Notes: generated from the letters alone by a model not told the origin. DNA of 64,000 nucleotides from Porpolomopsis calyptriformis (GCA_951640195.1 OX621169.1:744001-808000), one strand, 5' to 3'; positions 44,643-57,728 are shown, counted from the first letter of the stretch. A program made the numbers and translations.

Positions 44643-47262
44643 GGGTCAAAGAACGTGGAGGACGGAAGTTTATGGACGTAGGTGGGGGCAGACGGGGTAA
44701 GGCGGCTGCAGGCAAGTTGACCCCCGACGAAAAATCCGACCTCGTGTGGTTCCATGGAGCGAGACGCGTGGGTTTACTTGAATTATTAGATGGAAAAGAT
44801 GAGGGCGTAGATTGTAGGAAGTGTGGTGGAGGAGAACGGTTGACGGATGTTCGAGAGTAAGAGATGACCTGAGGGGTCGCCCGTCTCGGTCGTGATTCAT
44901 GGACAGGAACGCTCGCTGGACGAGATACTTCAGCTCGCGGAAACTCCTGGCGTTTTGTCGCGTATTCCTCAGACCTCCTAGCTTTCAGTTCTTCTTCACC
45001 TATCAAGAGGGAGTCGTCCAATTTATCCACACTCCCGACCAGAACATCCCTGACATATGACAGCGACTCCAATGCTTCGCGTTTTTTGGTTTTGATCGTG
45101 CTAAGTTCTCTAGGATCCTTCACATCGCTTTCGTCCTGCAAAAGCGCATCTACGATCCATCCTACTGATTTTCCCAGTGTCTTGTTCATAGCTCGCAAGT
45201 CTGTAATTTCACGTTCCATATCAACTCGACTTCGAGGTTCCCATGGAGGCCGTTCTTCCGGAGGCCTCTCGTCGGTTAGTGGAAACGCAGGGTAAGAAGT
45301 AGAGGCTGCCATCGGTAAACGAACGAGGGAAGTAAGTTCAGGTATGTTGCGCTGTGAACAGAATAATTAGAATTAATTTAAGCATTCCTGACATAACAAC
45401 TTACCCTCAATTCAGTAACAGCATTCATCAATGTTTTATTGATGCCGAGACTTTCTCCACGATCGAGTAAGCCACGTGTGATCATTTCTGGTAAACCTAT
45501 TTGCGATGACTGCTGGCGAGAATGGCCACTGAGGCCATCAATAAATCCTGATCGCGGGTTCGGGGCGGCCTTGTCCCTCAGATTTCTCCGTATCGGAATT
45601 GGCGATGAATCCGGAACCTCAATTGAGAAACCGAAGAAATTGTGATTCTCCATGATCACGGAAGTACCAGCAGATGGAGTAGGAGACATTTGCAGAGCTA
45701 ACGCTTGCTTCAGGAGAATGCTGGCGTGATTATATGGTCCATTACGATCAGACACCAGTGGGGGAGGTGGGTAATGCAGCAGATAAGTTAGTTGCCCGCT
45801 GTAATCAGACGGTATTACTGCATCATGAATGTGAGACAAGGAAATATTATCAAGGTGATGTCTTACGCTGGTTCCGGATTCGAATAAGCATTACCACACA
45901 AATCCATTGCGCAAGTTCAAGAGTTGGATCACAGGCAAACAGACCGTCCCAGAGCACCATTGCATCGTGCATGCTGAATTCACGGGTGAATAGTAATCGG
46001 AGCCACCGGCTGAAAGGAGCTTATTAGTTAAAGAGAGAATAAAACTACCGGCAAAGTCCTGGGTCGTGCCTTACATTCCGTATATCTGTGGCTCTATACC
46101 AGCCGCCTCCATGGACTTGAAAAGCGAGAGATCAACGCTTTTCAACAGGATGGACTGGACGCGATTGCAATCTTGCACAATGGGTGCGACGTAAGGTTTA
46201 AGGTCGTTTTGCCGGTCCGAGATGTTTAATTGAACATGCGCGGCCAGCGGTGAGTCGTTTATCCTTGGGGATTCACGCCATTCATACCAACGGGAGACAC
46301 CGCGCATAACAACTTCAAACAGCGCCCAAGCGTCCGCTGCAACCCATGACCGTGCACAGAATTCAAGCATCGTCGGATTGTCAGGAAGAGCGTCCAAGTC
46401 CGTGCCGATGGAATCAAAATCCACTGCAAAGTACAATGGTGCAAGTAGTTCGTGCATGCCCTGTCGGTAGCCAATGGAAGGGTTGGTCGCGGAGTAGAGA
46501 AAGAGAACGTTTGTGAGATGCAGCTGAACTTGCGGGTCGCGGAAATAACCGATTTCAGGAAACCTGGCAAACCCGTTAGAAAACGCGACGACATGAATCA
46601 TAGAACAGGCTGACGTTCGTTCGACATCTTGTGAGATCGTTTTTCGTAGTTCAACAGAAGCAAAATATTCTGTCCATGGATTCTGGACGACTGAATGAGA
46701 ACGATTGGGCAAAAAGTTTCGATTAATTCCGCACCTCGTTGTGCAAACTAAGGGGATTGTTCCTCTCCAGGTTTCCGGAGGTTCTATTCTTTTTTGTCGG
46801 CCGAATGTTTGAGCCGGGAACGACAAATCCTTCTGCGTAACTTCCATCGGGAGCTCGGGACTTCTCCAATAGCAAATCTGAGTATCTCTTCCGAGAAGCT
46901 CGAAGAGAAGCCAGATCGGGGGTCAGTTTTGAACCGGAAGAGGACTGGAGCGGCTCGTGTGGGGTCAAAAAGATCTTTAATAGCAAGGCATGAGCAGATT
47001 AACCCTATATCACACGAGAGGCTGAGATGACCTTCCACGAGAGACTGCGCCCAGCCACGCCATACGTGTTATCATCGGATGAGGGAAAGAGCCTGTCCTC
47101 AAGAGCAGCGTCTTTGACTTTGGAAAGACTCAGACCAGAACTGAATAGATAATGGTATGCCTCCCTGGCACGACTCGGTTAATGTGGGGCTGGGTTGCAA
47201 CATTATCAGTAGACGACAGACTGGATTGACTTTAGCCCAGGTCTTGCCCAATCTTCGGGCAT
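44557..47262 (-). CDS. TBC-domain Rab GTPase-activating protein, TBC1D5-like
   Basis: Stimulates GTP hydrolysis by Rab GTPases in membrane traffic; TBC1D5 relatives act with retromer and Rab7, but the target here is inferred. Exon pieces give SGLSLSKVKDAALEDRLF, then GRSLSWK joined to IFLTPHEPLQSSSGS, then DLASLRASRKRYSDLL, ERNNPLSLHNE, NPWTEYFASVELRKTISQDVERT with the arginine-finger-like motif, PSIGYRQGMHELLAPLYF (the glutamine finger YRQGM), and HDAMVLWDGLFACD. A long C-terminal tail contains a coiled-coil segment (DMEREITDLRAMNKTLGKSV) and a Pro/Ser-rich end, DREAPNDPLGVLP. The first exon is unresolved; the ATG at 47262 is a tentative choice. Part of its last exon was duplicated into the 3' end of the NACHT-WD40 gene at 15.7 kb. 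Confidence 0.85.
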
Positions 47263-47439
47263 TATCGAAAAGCTGAGCCTAAGTTTGGCAGTGTTGATTG
47301 TTGATCGCAGGTTTCACCATTTCAAGACATGGTGGCGGTGGTACTCCAATTAAAGTAAGTACAAGGCACCATCCCCTACCATTCAGCGAGGCAACAACGA
47401 GCCGTGGTTTGTCAATATGGCGACAGTGCCTTGGTCCAG

Positions 47440-49089
47440 TCACAAAGGTGCACGATCGTGATCAGACTCATCATCGCTGTCAGGTTCTCTGCCCTGCGCC
47501 AGTAATGCAGCCGCTTCTAACGTTTCAAGATCCCATCCGATCATAGCCTTTTTCATCTCCAGTGTCTTCAATCCTTCGCCCAAGTTTCGCAGTACCTCCT
47601 CCCTGTGAAGATGGATTCCAAAATGTTGGGTGAATGAAATCAAATGACAAACCTCGCGTTGACTTGCAGCCACACACAAAAGTCGTCAACCCAGACTTTG
47701 CTGTAAACATAGTACACTTCGTGGTGATCGAGGATATATTTCATCTCTAGAAGACATCGGGTTGTAGTCCGCTTCCCCTTCAAGAGAAGATTAGCCACGT
47801 CGGCCCGGCATGCTTCAGCCAGCGCAAACGACCGGTACAACGGGAAAGAGAGCGAACGACGATACGATGGGACAAGAGTGGAAGCGAGCTCAGATGGAGA
47901 GAAGTTTACAGGATGAACGCTAGCCGACGAGATATCTTGTGTGTCATAGGGGGGTGGGTCGAGCGCAGAGAAGGCGGGGGTAAGGATGCTGATAGTCCAA
48001 GCACTTTCTGGGGTAGCATCCAATTGCGTTGTGCGCGCGTCATACGCATAGGAGAATAGAAAAGTAACGAGTGTCAGATACGCATTGCGCGTTTGAAGAG
48101 GCGTCGCGAGATCTAAGAGAAGATAAGTAAAATCTCAAATGGACCACCCGAATACCCACATTCTCGACGCGGCAATCGCAACATTGTCATATTTTCTTCA
48201 TCGGTGTATCGGAAATTGCCAGAGTCAGTGATGTGCGGATGATTCCAAGCAATCAATTCCTGAATGTATTCATCATCCGCATAGTCCGCCCTGATTAAGA
48301 TAAGTCAAGTGGAGTGAGTGTGAAGGGCCATCTCACATGTAGTGTTCTTCATCCCATTTTCTGTCTTCATGCTCAACACGCCTCTTTCGCCGTTCTTCAA
48401 CAGGGCACGTCTCGGCATCAGGACCAAGCTCATTTATATCGTTCTCCGTGTGCGAGACATGCCTTAAATAACCAGAATGCAAGTCTAAGAACCCATATGG
48501 CCTCTCCGCAGATAAATGAAGTGTGGGGAGAGGCGGCGGTAATTGTTGCGGAAGTTGCCAGTCATTTTCAGCGGCTGGATAAAATATGAGCACGCTGGAG
48601 GCTTACAATTGAGATAGATCACCTTGAAGCATTTCCGTTTGGTGCAGAGAAAGGTTACTCGTTCTTTCTGCCAATTCATCCACACTATCTTGAGGTGAGT
48701 CCTTGCTGACAACCTCAATTTCTGGGCCAAGTCTCCCAGATTGAGATCGTGGTGCCAATAATTTCGCAAGAAGGTCCAGGTCCTCGAACACTTGCCCTCT
48801 GATTTCTTTAGTCAATGTGACAGTCAGATACCCCGAACTCGGATCATAATGAGCGGAAGAGTCGTCATCTTCCAGGAGCGAATTGGCAAAATTCAGACGC
48901 AGAAAATACGGATTGATATGCACGGTTAAAAGAGTATCATCCGTGCATATTTCGACTTCAGAAGCCTACTTCATGTTGGATAGTTGAGGACGAAAAGCAG
49001 AAGGTGCAGCGTACGCGGACTGAAGGGCAATAAATGGATACGATAACGGACGTTTCGTTTTGTGCACACGAGAAACGAGGTGTTATCAT
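47440..49089 (-). CDS. SHQ1: SHQ1, H/ACA snoRNP assembly chaperone
   Basis: Shq1 binds Cbf5/dyskerin before it is loaded with H/ACA RNAs. The first exon (49089-49015) encodes MITPRFSCAQNETSVIVSIY, joined at 48965 to ASEVEICTDDTLLTVHINPY, the CS (p23-like) domain. The SHQ1 domain follows with ESAWTISILTPAFSALDPPP, SFALAEACRADVANLLLKGK, CLLEMKYILDHHEVYYVYSK and WVDDFCVWLQVNA, then REEVLRNLGEGLKTLEMKKA and an acidic C-terminus with DSDDESDHD. An ATG at 48975 followed two codons later by TAG is intronic. Stop TGA at 47442-47440. Divergent from TRP2 with only 48 bp between start codons. Confidence 0.93.
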
Positions 49090-49137
49090 CTTTGAGGAGA
49101 ACGGCAAGGGCCAAATCCGGAAAGCTCATTCACGGCC

Positions 49138-50860
49138 ATGGACACTCAGGCAAGTTCAACGATGTATAATCTCTCCTCGCTAACGATAACGTAGACGTTG
49201 CCCATATTCCCTTCATTGGCCACGGTTCAACAACTCATCATACATGAAAAACGGGGGAACTGCGTGCCCATATACCTTGAACTTCCCGCGGATCTCTTGA
49301 CACCATGCATGGCTTATCTTCGTATAGCGAAGGACTCGAAATATAGCTTTTTACTTGAATCTGTGGTTGGTGGAGAGAACGTTGCTCGGTATAGCTTCAT
49401 CGGTGCTGGTGAGTTCTTCATTGACATTGTCAAACGCGCCATCGCTAATTCCATCAGACCCACTCAAGATCCTCAAAATCGGCCCTGGGGAGGAACTAGC
49501 CGGAGACCCGATGTCAATTCTTCAGAAGGAGCTTTCTCTTTACCAGTATGTGAAGATACCCCAAGTCCCGACATTCACTGGAGGAGCGATCGGCTACGTC
49601 GCGTACGACTGCATTCAACATTTTGAACCCAAGACAGCTTGTGGGCTTAAAGACCCCTTGGGCATCCCAGAAGCCGTCCTCATGCTTGTCGACACCCTCT
49701 TAATTTATGATCATATCTATCAAAGTCTCAAGGTCGTCTCCCACGTATTCTGCCCAAGGAGCACGGGCACTGTCAACCTCAACTTCATCTACCAGACCGC
49801 AGTGTCTAAAGCCCGCAGGCTGGCCAAATCTGTGACGAGTGTCGTGACGCCAGAAGTTCCTCAGCGCCCGATCAAGTTGGACCAAGAAGGGGTCTCGAAC
49901 GTGGGCAAAGTAGGATATGAAAGTTTTGTGACGGCGTTGAAGAACCGTATCGTGGCGGGTGACATCATTCAGGCCGTGCCGTCCCAGCGAATGGCACGCC
50001 CCACCGTTTTGCACCCTTTCAATGCCTATCGGCAGCTACGCCAGGTTAACCCTAGCCCCTACATGTTTTATCTGGATTGTGGGGACCTCCAGATTGTAGG
50101 GGCCAGTCCGGAGACATTGTGCAAAGTGGAGAAGAACATCGTGTTTAATCATGCCATCGCGGGCACGATCAAAAGGGGGAAAACTCCAGAAGGTCCCTTT
50201 ATTTGTGCATCACCTCTTATAAAGAGACTTACCACCTATTGTTGCAGAAGATGAAGCATTGGGAGCCACGCTTCTTGCTTCAGAAAAAGATCGTGCGGAG
50301 CATCTTATGCTGGTTGATCTGGCTCGAAACGATGTAAATCGGGTTTGTCAACCAAAGACGGTCAAGGTCGATCGCTTCATGCAGGTGGAGAAGTTCAGCC
50401 ATGTCATTCACCTAACATCGAAAGTCACCGGCAAACTGCGAGACGGGATGACGAGGTTCTGTTCAGCCTTGGTCTGGTCACCACACAGAGACTTACCCTT
50501 TACTTGTATAGATTTGATGCCTTTCGCTCTATTTTCCCTGCGGGTACCGTGTCAGGCGCGCCCAAGATTAAAGCAATCCAAATTATATCCTCATTGGAGA
50601 GGGAAAGACGAGGGGTTTACGCTGGCGCAGTTGGTCGGTTCGATTTTGCAGACGATGAGATGGACACCTGCATTGCTATTCGCACCATGACCTTCAAGAA
50701 CGATACCGCTTACTTGCAAGCAGGAGGTGGGATCGTGTTTGACAGTGTTGAAGAGGACGAGTATATTGAAACACTCAACAAATTGGGGGCGAATCTCAAG
50801 GCTTTAGAGGACGCCGAAAGTACGTGTCTCCCGCCCAAGCTCGAACTGTTTGATCCCTAA
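49138..50860 (+). CDS. TRP2: Anthranilate synthase component I
   Basis: Converts chorismate to anthranilate, first step of tryptophan synthesis, with glutamine amidotransferase subunit TRP3 (not in the window). N-terminal TrpE domain: [21 protein letters not shown], then [19 protein letters not shown]. Chorismate-binding domain: [84 protein letters not shown] and [18 protein letters not shown]. Frame requires ATG GAC ACT CAG joined to ACGTTGCCC, which makes the first intron GC-AG with the strong donor CAG/GCAAGT. The feedback-site region (LLES) is present. TAA at 50858-50860. About 510 aa. Confidence 0.94.
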
Positions 50861-50954
50861 AGGCATCGCGCAGAGTTTTGGCACAAGGTTCAGAACGAGA
50901 CGCATAAACGCAACAACCAATGATGAACGTCATTTATGCGCAGCAATGAGACCA

Positions 50955-51907
50955 TCATAGATGTTTATTAGGTAGTCTTTCCTTAACCCGTCGCTTCTTC
51001 TCCTCTTCCAATCCACGCAGCGCTACACCTTCTCTCCCTGCAATGCTCAACACTCCAGCTATCAGCTCTGCTGTACGTGTGCTCTCATCATTTGCGGGTA
51101 TTGGATACATGACGATCCGTGGGTCGGCATTTGTATCCACTATTCCGATCGTCGGTACGTGTTCGATTGCACACTCGCGAATGGCGTTCATATTCGCGAG
51201 AGGGTTGAGAAAGACGGCAAGATCTGGTACAACCTTCTCCTCAGTCACGGTTTGTTCGCCGAATAATTGTAATTTGTTTGTCAACGTTCCGGCGAGCCAT
51301 TTTTCCCCAACGTGGTATCCCTGTCTCCCCACTCTTTCAGCCGCTTTGCGCACGGTAAGTCGCAAGTCTGGCCGTGTACCGACGAAGACAACGGTACCGT
51401 CTCTTGACGTCACCGCACGGATGAGGTTGGCAGCTCGACGAAGTAGTGGAAGTGTGTGATCGAGATCGATAATAGTAATTCCTGAGCGAACGCCGTACGC
51501 GTATGGTGCAAAGTTGGGATTCATGAGAGATTGCGAGTGTCCGAGATGCGCGCCTGAAGCCAAGAGAGCTGACAGCGTTGTTTGGGATGGTGTGGGCGGT
51601 TTGTGTAGACTGTGGTGGGGCTGGAAAACATTGTCACGAGTCTGCGTTGACCCGCATTGATTGAAGAGTTCGACTATAAGGTGAAAAAATAGTGAATGAG
51701 CAAGGATACGACAGCATACATATTGCTGGACTGACCGAGCTGTTTGTATTCCGCCCGGGCTAACTGGAACGCAGTCCAGTCGTCCACCGTCTCCAATCGT
51801 TCGTACCCCTCTGGTGAGGTCGAAGCATAGCGTAAGATAGATCTTTGCGCTCTCTTTCTTGAACATCGGGTCATTGCAGTGAGCCATGGCCCCAGGAGTG
51901 TCGACAT
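50955..51907 (-). CDS. MRP4: Mitochondrial ribosomal protein uS2m
   Basis: Small-subunit mitoribosomal protein of the uS2 family. Exon 1 starts MSTLLGPWLTAMTRCSRKRA, an Arg-rich stretch fitting a mitochondrial targeting sequence, and ends YKQL; the next exon continues VELFNQC. uS2 signatures follow: LLASGAHLGHSQSLMNP, GIRSGITIIDLDHTL-like text (YGVRSGITIIDLDHTL), VVFVGTRPDLRLTVRKAAER, KWLAGTLTN, PDLAVFLNPLANMNAIREC and PTIGIVDTNADPRIVMYPIP. Two exons, about 285 aa. Convergent with TRP2 (94 bp between stops) and divergent from SSB. Confidence 0.93.
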
Positions 51908-52027
51908 AAACCAGGACGTAGAAGGTGGCTGAAGCGCGAAGTGATCCTGCTTACCTCACTTTCCGTACTTTTTTTTTTTTTTGGCGCCGACCACCACCTT
52001 CACCTCCTCCTCCCCTTGACTTCAAAA
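51908..52027. promoter_or_regulatory. Divergent promoter uS2m / SSB
   Basis: 120 bp between the two start codons, with a pyrimidine tract of about 15 T (51970-51982) and C/T-rich sequence before the SSB start. Both products serve translation. No specific factor site recognised. Confidence 0.5.
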
Positions 52028-54289
52028 ATGGACGACGTGTTCGACGGCGCTATCGGCATTGATCTGGGCACCACTTACTCGTATTATTATCAGATCTGCC
52101 CTTTTTCTTCCCATTGACACACATTTATCAGATGTGTTGCCGTTTGGCAAAACGACCGTGTCGAAATCATCGCCAACGATCGTGAGTTTTTTTCATCGGA
52201 TAAGCCGGCCTGAAAACATTATTTGTTGCAGAGGGTAACCGGACAACACCTTCCTATGTTGCTTTCGCCTCTGAGGAGCGTTTAATTGGTGATGCCGCAA
52301 AAAATCAGGCCGCAATGAATCCCCGTAACACGGTCTTTGATGCTAAGCGTCTCATCGGCCGGCGATTCGAGTTGAGTGTCTATCTCATATCACCTTTCCA
52401 ACAACTCATTCGACTACTATTTCAGTGACCCCGACGTAAAGAAAGTCGGTGCCGTTTTTTCCCATAGCTCTTAACACATCAGTTACAAAATCCTAGGATA
52501 TAACTCACTGGCCGTTTGAGGTCGTTGAAAAGGACGGATCACCACTGATCAAGGTCCAATATCTCGGAGACGAGAAGACCTTTAGTCCACAAGAAATCTC
52601 TTCAATGGTACTTACCAAAATGAAGGAAATTTCTGAAGCTAAGCTCGGAAAAACGGTCAAAAAAGCTGTCGTCACGTTGGTGTCCATATTGTTTTCCCTG
52701 GAATCCCCATATTTAATGATTTGCAGAGTCCCCGCGTATTTCAATGATTCTCAGCGTTTAGCCACAAAGGACGCTGGTGCTATTGCAGGACTCGATGTCC
52801 TTCGTATCATCAATGAACCTACAGCTGCCGCTATCGCTTATGGCCTAGACCGTCAATCGAAGACGGAGAAAAACGTATTAATCTTCGATCTGGGAGGAGG
52901 AACTTTTGATGTCTCCTTGCTTAACATTAATGGTGGTGTATTTGCTGTTAAGGCCACCGCTGGTGATACCCACTTGGGTGGCGAGGACTTTGATAACGCT
53001 CTTTTGGAGCACTTCAAGAATGAGTTCAAGAGGAAGACCAAGCATGACATTTCTGATGATCCTCGCGCCCTCCGCCGTCTGAGAAGTGCATGCGAACGTG
53101 CTAAGAGGACTCTATCGAGTGTCACCCAGACGACCGTTGAAGTTGACTCGCTCTTCCAGGTACTGATAATTGCCTTGCCTTGCCTACTCTATCTAATTCC
53201 TGTTTACCTTCAGGGTGAAGACTTCTCGGCCAATATTACTCGTGCTCGTTTCGAGGAAATCAATGCTGCTCTATTCAAGTCAACGATTGAGCCAGTTGAC
53301 AAAGTACTGAAAGATGCAAAGATACCCCGTGAAAAAGTTGATGATATCGTCCTTGTGGGTGGCTCCACTCGTATTCCAAAAATCCAGGCCCTCGTTTCCG
53401 AGTACTTTGGTGGCCGTCAACTCAACAAGTCAATTAACCCCGACGAGGCTGTCGCTTACGGTGCTGCTGTTCAAGCTGCCGTTCTTACCGGCCAGACTTC
53501 TGAGAAGACACAAGACCTTCTTCTCCTTGACGTCGCCCCTCTATCTCTGGGTGTTGCGATGCAAGGCGACGTGTTTGGAGTTGTCGTTCCTCGCAATACT
53601 CCTATTCCCACTAACAAGTCGCGAACATTCACCACCGTTGAAGACAACCAGACGACGGTCACTTTCCCTGTGTAAGTTGATGCACGTAATTTCCGTCGGA
53701 ACCATTCTTTACTATGGTGCAATAGTTACGAGGGCGAGCGAACCCAATGCCGTGACAACCGTTTACTCGGTGAATTTGAGCTTACTGGCATCCCACCTAT
53801 GCCTCGTGGACAAGCCGAATTGGTGACGACCTTCGAGGTTGATGCCAACGGACTCTTGAAGGTTTCCGCCCAAGATCGAGCATCTGGACGCAAAGCATCC
53901 ATCAGTGAGAACCAGGATACCTCCTGCGCTTCATAATAGTTGACCACTGTTGACTGATAGGCATCACCAACTCGGTTGGCCGTCTCTCCAATGCTGAGAT
54001 CGAGCAGATGATCAAAGATGCCGAGCAGTTCAAGATGGCCGACAAGGAGTTCTCCGCACGCCACGAAGCCAAATCTGACTTGGAGGCATACATTCATCAG
54101 GTGCAGGGCACGATCACGTCGCCCGAAATTGGCATGAAACTCAAGCGAGGGGCCAAGGCTCAGGTAGAGTCTGAGCTTGCACGAGCGCTTGAAAAACTCG
54201 AGATTGAGGATTCGACGGCGGAAGAGCTGAAGAAGGCGCAGTTGGGTATCAAGCGAGCTTTCCAGAAAGCGCAGGCGGGTGCTCGGTAA
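52028..54289 (+). CDS. SSB1: Ribosome-associated Hsp70, Ssb type
   Basis: Hsp70 that binds nascent chains at the ribosome with the RAC complex. Starts [18 protein letters not shown] with an intron before [16 protein letters not shown], the same intron position as the Ssa gene at 6.8 kb. Ssb-like features: [102 protein letters not shown], and the C-terminus [20 protein letters not shown] ending QAGAR. It lacks the GGFP linker and EEVD end, as Ssb proteins do. TAA at 54287-54289. About ten exons, 610-615 aa. Confidence 0.93.
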
Positions 54290-54819
54290 AAATAGAGCAA
54301 TTCTTGCGTTTTCGTGCTGTTTTTTGGTTGCTTCGCGCATGTTAACACGAATACTGATAAATTGTGAGGCCAACATTGAGTACCGAAGGTGAGAACCTTG
54401 AGGATATGAGAGACTAGTGCCTGTAAAATGCAATGGTGATTAATGTTGGGTTATATACCCTTATTTCATTCACTGCCTTTTGTGATCTTTAGGATTGCCT
54501 TATAATGCAAAATCCACTGACCCACATTCTTCATCTGGGCAATCAAAGGCATAATTGGGTATCAATCAGCCTCACCTTGGTGGCAGCCCATGGTGAAATC
54601 CAAGGTTTGTGTGTTGAAAAAAACTGCCACCCCCTAACCAAGCCCAGCAGGTATCTCATCCTGGACTAATTTCTTGTTGAGGACTGTGGTTGATGGGGGC
54701 ATGGCAATAGTTGACAAGGTCTTTAGTGCTTCAAACTGTGACATTCGCTGAGATATAAAGGGAGTATCTAGTAAGCCTAATAATATTATTGAAATGTTTG
54801 TAGATGACTATGATATCCA
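54290..54819. other. Intergenic, convergent 3' regions
   Basis: 530 bp between the SSB and CAF-1 stop codons. I see no coding sequence, repeat or RNA gene in it. Confidence 0.6.
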
Positions 54820-57728
54820 CTACTCGCAGCTGGTAAGACTGGCATTGAGGGTACAGGGGTCCGTAGCGCGATTCTTCACAACCCACAATCGGCTCTCCTT
54901 ATTCTTCTCGCTAACTTCCCTGATCTTGGCTTCAATCGCTTTCTTCTTCACATTATGAACGCGTAGTTCTTGGTATACCGATTCTACGAGGAAGTTCATA
55001 CTGCCAGTGGAGAGTGAGGATATCTTTGCAAGAAGGAACGGCAGGTGGGCATCTGGGAAAGTTGTCTTTGGAGGGAGGGGTGGCGTTCGGTTGACAGCTG
55101 CGTTGGGGGGGCGGGCGTCTGTTGGGTTGAGCGCCGGCATTGCCAACTTAGTATGTCGCGGGAGAAGACGCTCTGGTAGTGCTGGAATAGCAAAGCCATT
55201 GTCCGACGGCAATTCTTTTGGTATTGATCGTTCCTTCTGACATGACGTGGACACAAAAGTGAAAGGGTCGATTGGGAAGGGCGTATCTGGGGTCGAAAAG
55301 ATTCACATCAGGAGTTAAGCAACATCAGGTTACGACTAACCATTGAAAAGTCGAATCTGATACGGCTTGAAGAGGTCATTCTCACATCGGTCTATGGTGG
55401 CCTCCCAGCAGGGACCCTTGGCAAAGGGCACAAGAGGGACAACCACCTTCCGCTTCTTCCCCAACTTCCGATCGCCATCGTCCGCTTTCCTTTTCGGAGG
55501 CAAGGGAGGTACGAGGAACCCTGGCGGAGATAGAGGAGCGTTACTCTCCTGTGAGAGTGGTTCGACGTCCTCCACTTCGTCGTCGTCCACCAACCAACTG
55601 TCCAAGTCTGAATCCGAGTCATCTAATTCCCCATCCTCTTCGTCGCCATCGTCTATTACATCATCAGCTTCACCTTCGTCTTCCCACTCTTCTCCACTAT
55701 CGTAGCCATAATCTAATACGGCTGGGTCCCTTGCAAGTGGGGATCGTGGTCCTATTATAACCGAATTTCGCGTCCATGTGCCAAAATAGCCCGGCCGGAA
55801 GTCTTCATCAAAGATTAGCACTTTTCGTGGAAAAAGTGCAAGGTCGTCCAGTTTGGACAAGGAAGAGCGAACGAGTGAGATATCTCCTGCTATTTCAGCT
55901 TCTGTCACATGCAACATTAGATCACGGACAGTGATCGGATGGTGGGTTTTTAGATGAGGAGCTAAGGGTGGACGTAGCGAACGAGGAGAATGAGTCGTCA
56001 TGAGTGAAGATTGAAGAGAAGACAAGATGGACTTCAGACGGTCTAGTGAAGGTGTAAGATACGAAGAAACCTTGGGAATAGCCAATTGCACACCTTTCGT
56101 ACTCATATTATTGATGTCATAGTCGGTTTCGACTTGCATCTCGACGACTTCTCCATCAATCAGCTCCTCGGCGTCATCGACAAGAATGGCATCCTTATTG
56201 TTATGCCCCGACTTCACCGAGCCCTTCCCCTTCCTCTTCTGTTCCATAAACCAGTTCACAGGTGCCAGATCTGCGTCCTTTTTGAGAACAAAGGGTTTGA
56301 AGGTCTTTTCAAATTCTGAATGGCTTGATGGGGGTTGCGCAACAGCATCAGAGAGCTCTTCTGCGGGGGATGTACGAGGGCCGCCTTTAGGCTTCCCGAA
56401 GAAGTTCGCCATGAGGGACTGGGATTTGAGCCGAGCCTCCCTTTCCCTTTTCTCTTTCTCAAGCTTTCCGGCTTTCTTCTCCAGCCTCTCCTTTTCCTAG
56501 GTAACTGTTCGTATTGATGTCGAAGAAATAGATTTTGAATACGTACTTTGGCAACTTTCTCGTGATCGGTAATCGTCTTCTTGCGTTGAACCAGGTTACC
56601 TTTGCTGGGAGAATCCTCCGCTTCCTACGAGAAGATTAATGTCGAATGGTAAGAGAAAGCAAACGAAAGCCTAACCGGATTGTTTTCCTCATTTTCCGAC
56701 TTTTTCTTCATTGACATTTTGGATTGGTGGAATGGACTCTTGTCAGATTGTGAGGTCATGTCCCCTCCCTGAGTGGGATTTGGGCTTATCTCCTTGGATG
56801 GGAGCTTGCCTTTGGGATAAAGAATGGCATTCTTCTCTTTTTGAGTCATGGACTCAAAAAGAGATTGCAGGTCTTTCTTAGCCTGACGCAAGCAGCGCAT
56901 CGGGGTCAAAACGTTTTTAAAAAATGACTGGAGAATAACCCACCTGGATTCGCTCCGATATCCTAAGCACAGCTTTCTCCAGCACGCTCTTTGGTAGCCA
57001 ATTGTGATACTGTTCTTTGACCTCCCATCGCCAGACGCATACGGCGGCGGGCAACTTGCCCTCGGTAATTCCGTCAAGCCCATAATTATTTCTGGTTGCG
57101 ACGGACTTTATGGCTGCTTCAACGGCTTGGACAGAGAGAGGAGGGGAGGATGAAATGGATCCACCATTATCATCGTCTTGGGCGGGGTTTAGTTCATGGT
57201 GGATATACTTTGCAAGAGCTGAGAGTGTTTTGTCACTGTGAAAAGGTGATCCAGTTGTTGTCACTGAAATAAATCTTGTGGCTACATTTAAGGGAAGCGC
57301 ACCTCTCGTGGGCTAACTTGGCAATAACAGGTCGATGCTCCTCTGGTATCTCCGTCAACGGAGGGTCTCCTCTTTCAAGGTGCTGTTCGAGCATTTCACG
57401 AAACTTGACAATTCCTAGAAACAGGGCTCACTGAAATGTCACAGTCAGGCGATTGTATTAAACACACCATGAAGCGTTTCGGAAAGCTTTTCAAAAGAGA
57501 AACCCTTCTGCTTGAATATGACTTTGCCATTCTTCAACTGGGCTAATGGTATATTTGCGGGCTTCCCTGAATGACCATATTGTGAGATGATGAACAACGT
57601 GTCGAATAATTACTCTACCTTTGACGTCCGCTTTGGCATCACCCGTTTCGGCTTTCCAAATGAGATAGTCAGTAAAAAAAAATCACCAAGAATGACTGAA
57701 AGGAACCTTTATTCTCAATTCCAGCCAT
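54820..57728 (-). CDS. Chromatin assembly factor 1 large subunit (p150/Cac1/Rlf2)
   Basis: Deposits H3-H4 on replicated DNA together with PCNA. Starts MAGIENK at ATG 57728; exons give GKPANIPLAQLKNGKVIFKQ, KFREMLEQHLERGDPPLTEI, LSALAKYIHHELNP, a Lys/Glu-rich charged region (about 56.4-56.9 kb, with ERLEKEKRE-type coiled coil), MANFFGKPKGGP, which resembles a PIP-like PCNA-contact region, and the family core FDEDFRPGYFGTWTRNS followed by VLDYGYDSGEEWEDEGEADD and a long Asp/Glu tract (histone-binding acidic region). The C-terminal winged-helix region reads FPDAHLPFLLAKISSLSTGS and FLVESVYQELRVHNVKKKAI. Stop at 54822-54820. Divergent from RFC2. Confidence 0.9.

Noticed and set aside
47158..47262. 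Firm first exon for the TBC gene
   Set aside because: The ATG at 47262 can be spliced in phase to the next exon but the resulting residues have no recognisable support, so it is only tentative.
48965..48975. Nonsense codon at codon 3 of SHQ1
   Set aside because: ATGAAGTAG is the 3' end of an intron; the true start is ATG at 49089, giving MITPRFSC as in other Shq1 proteins.
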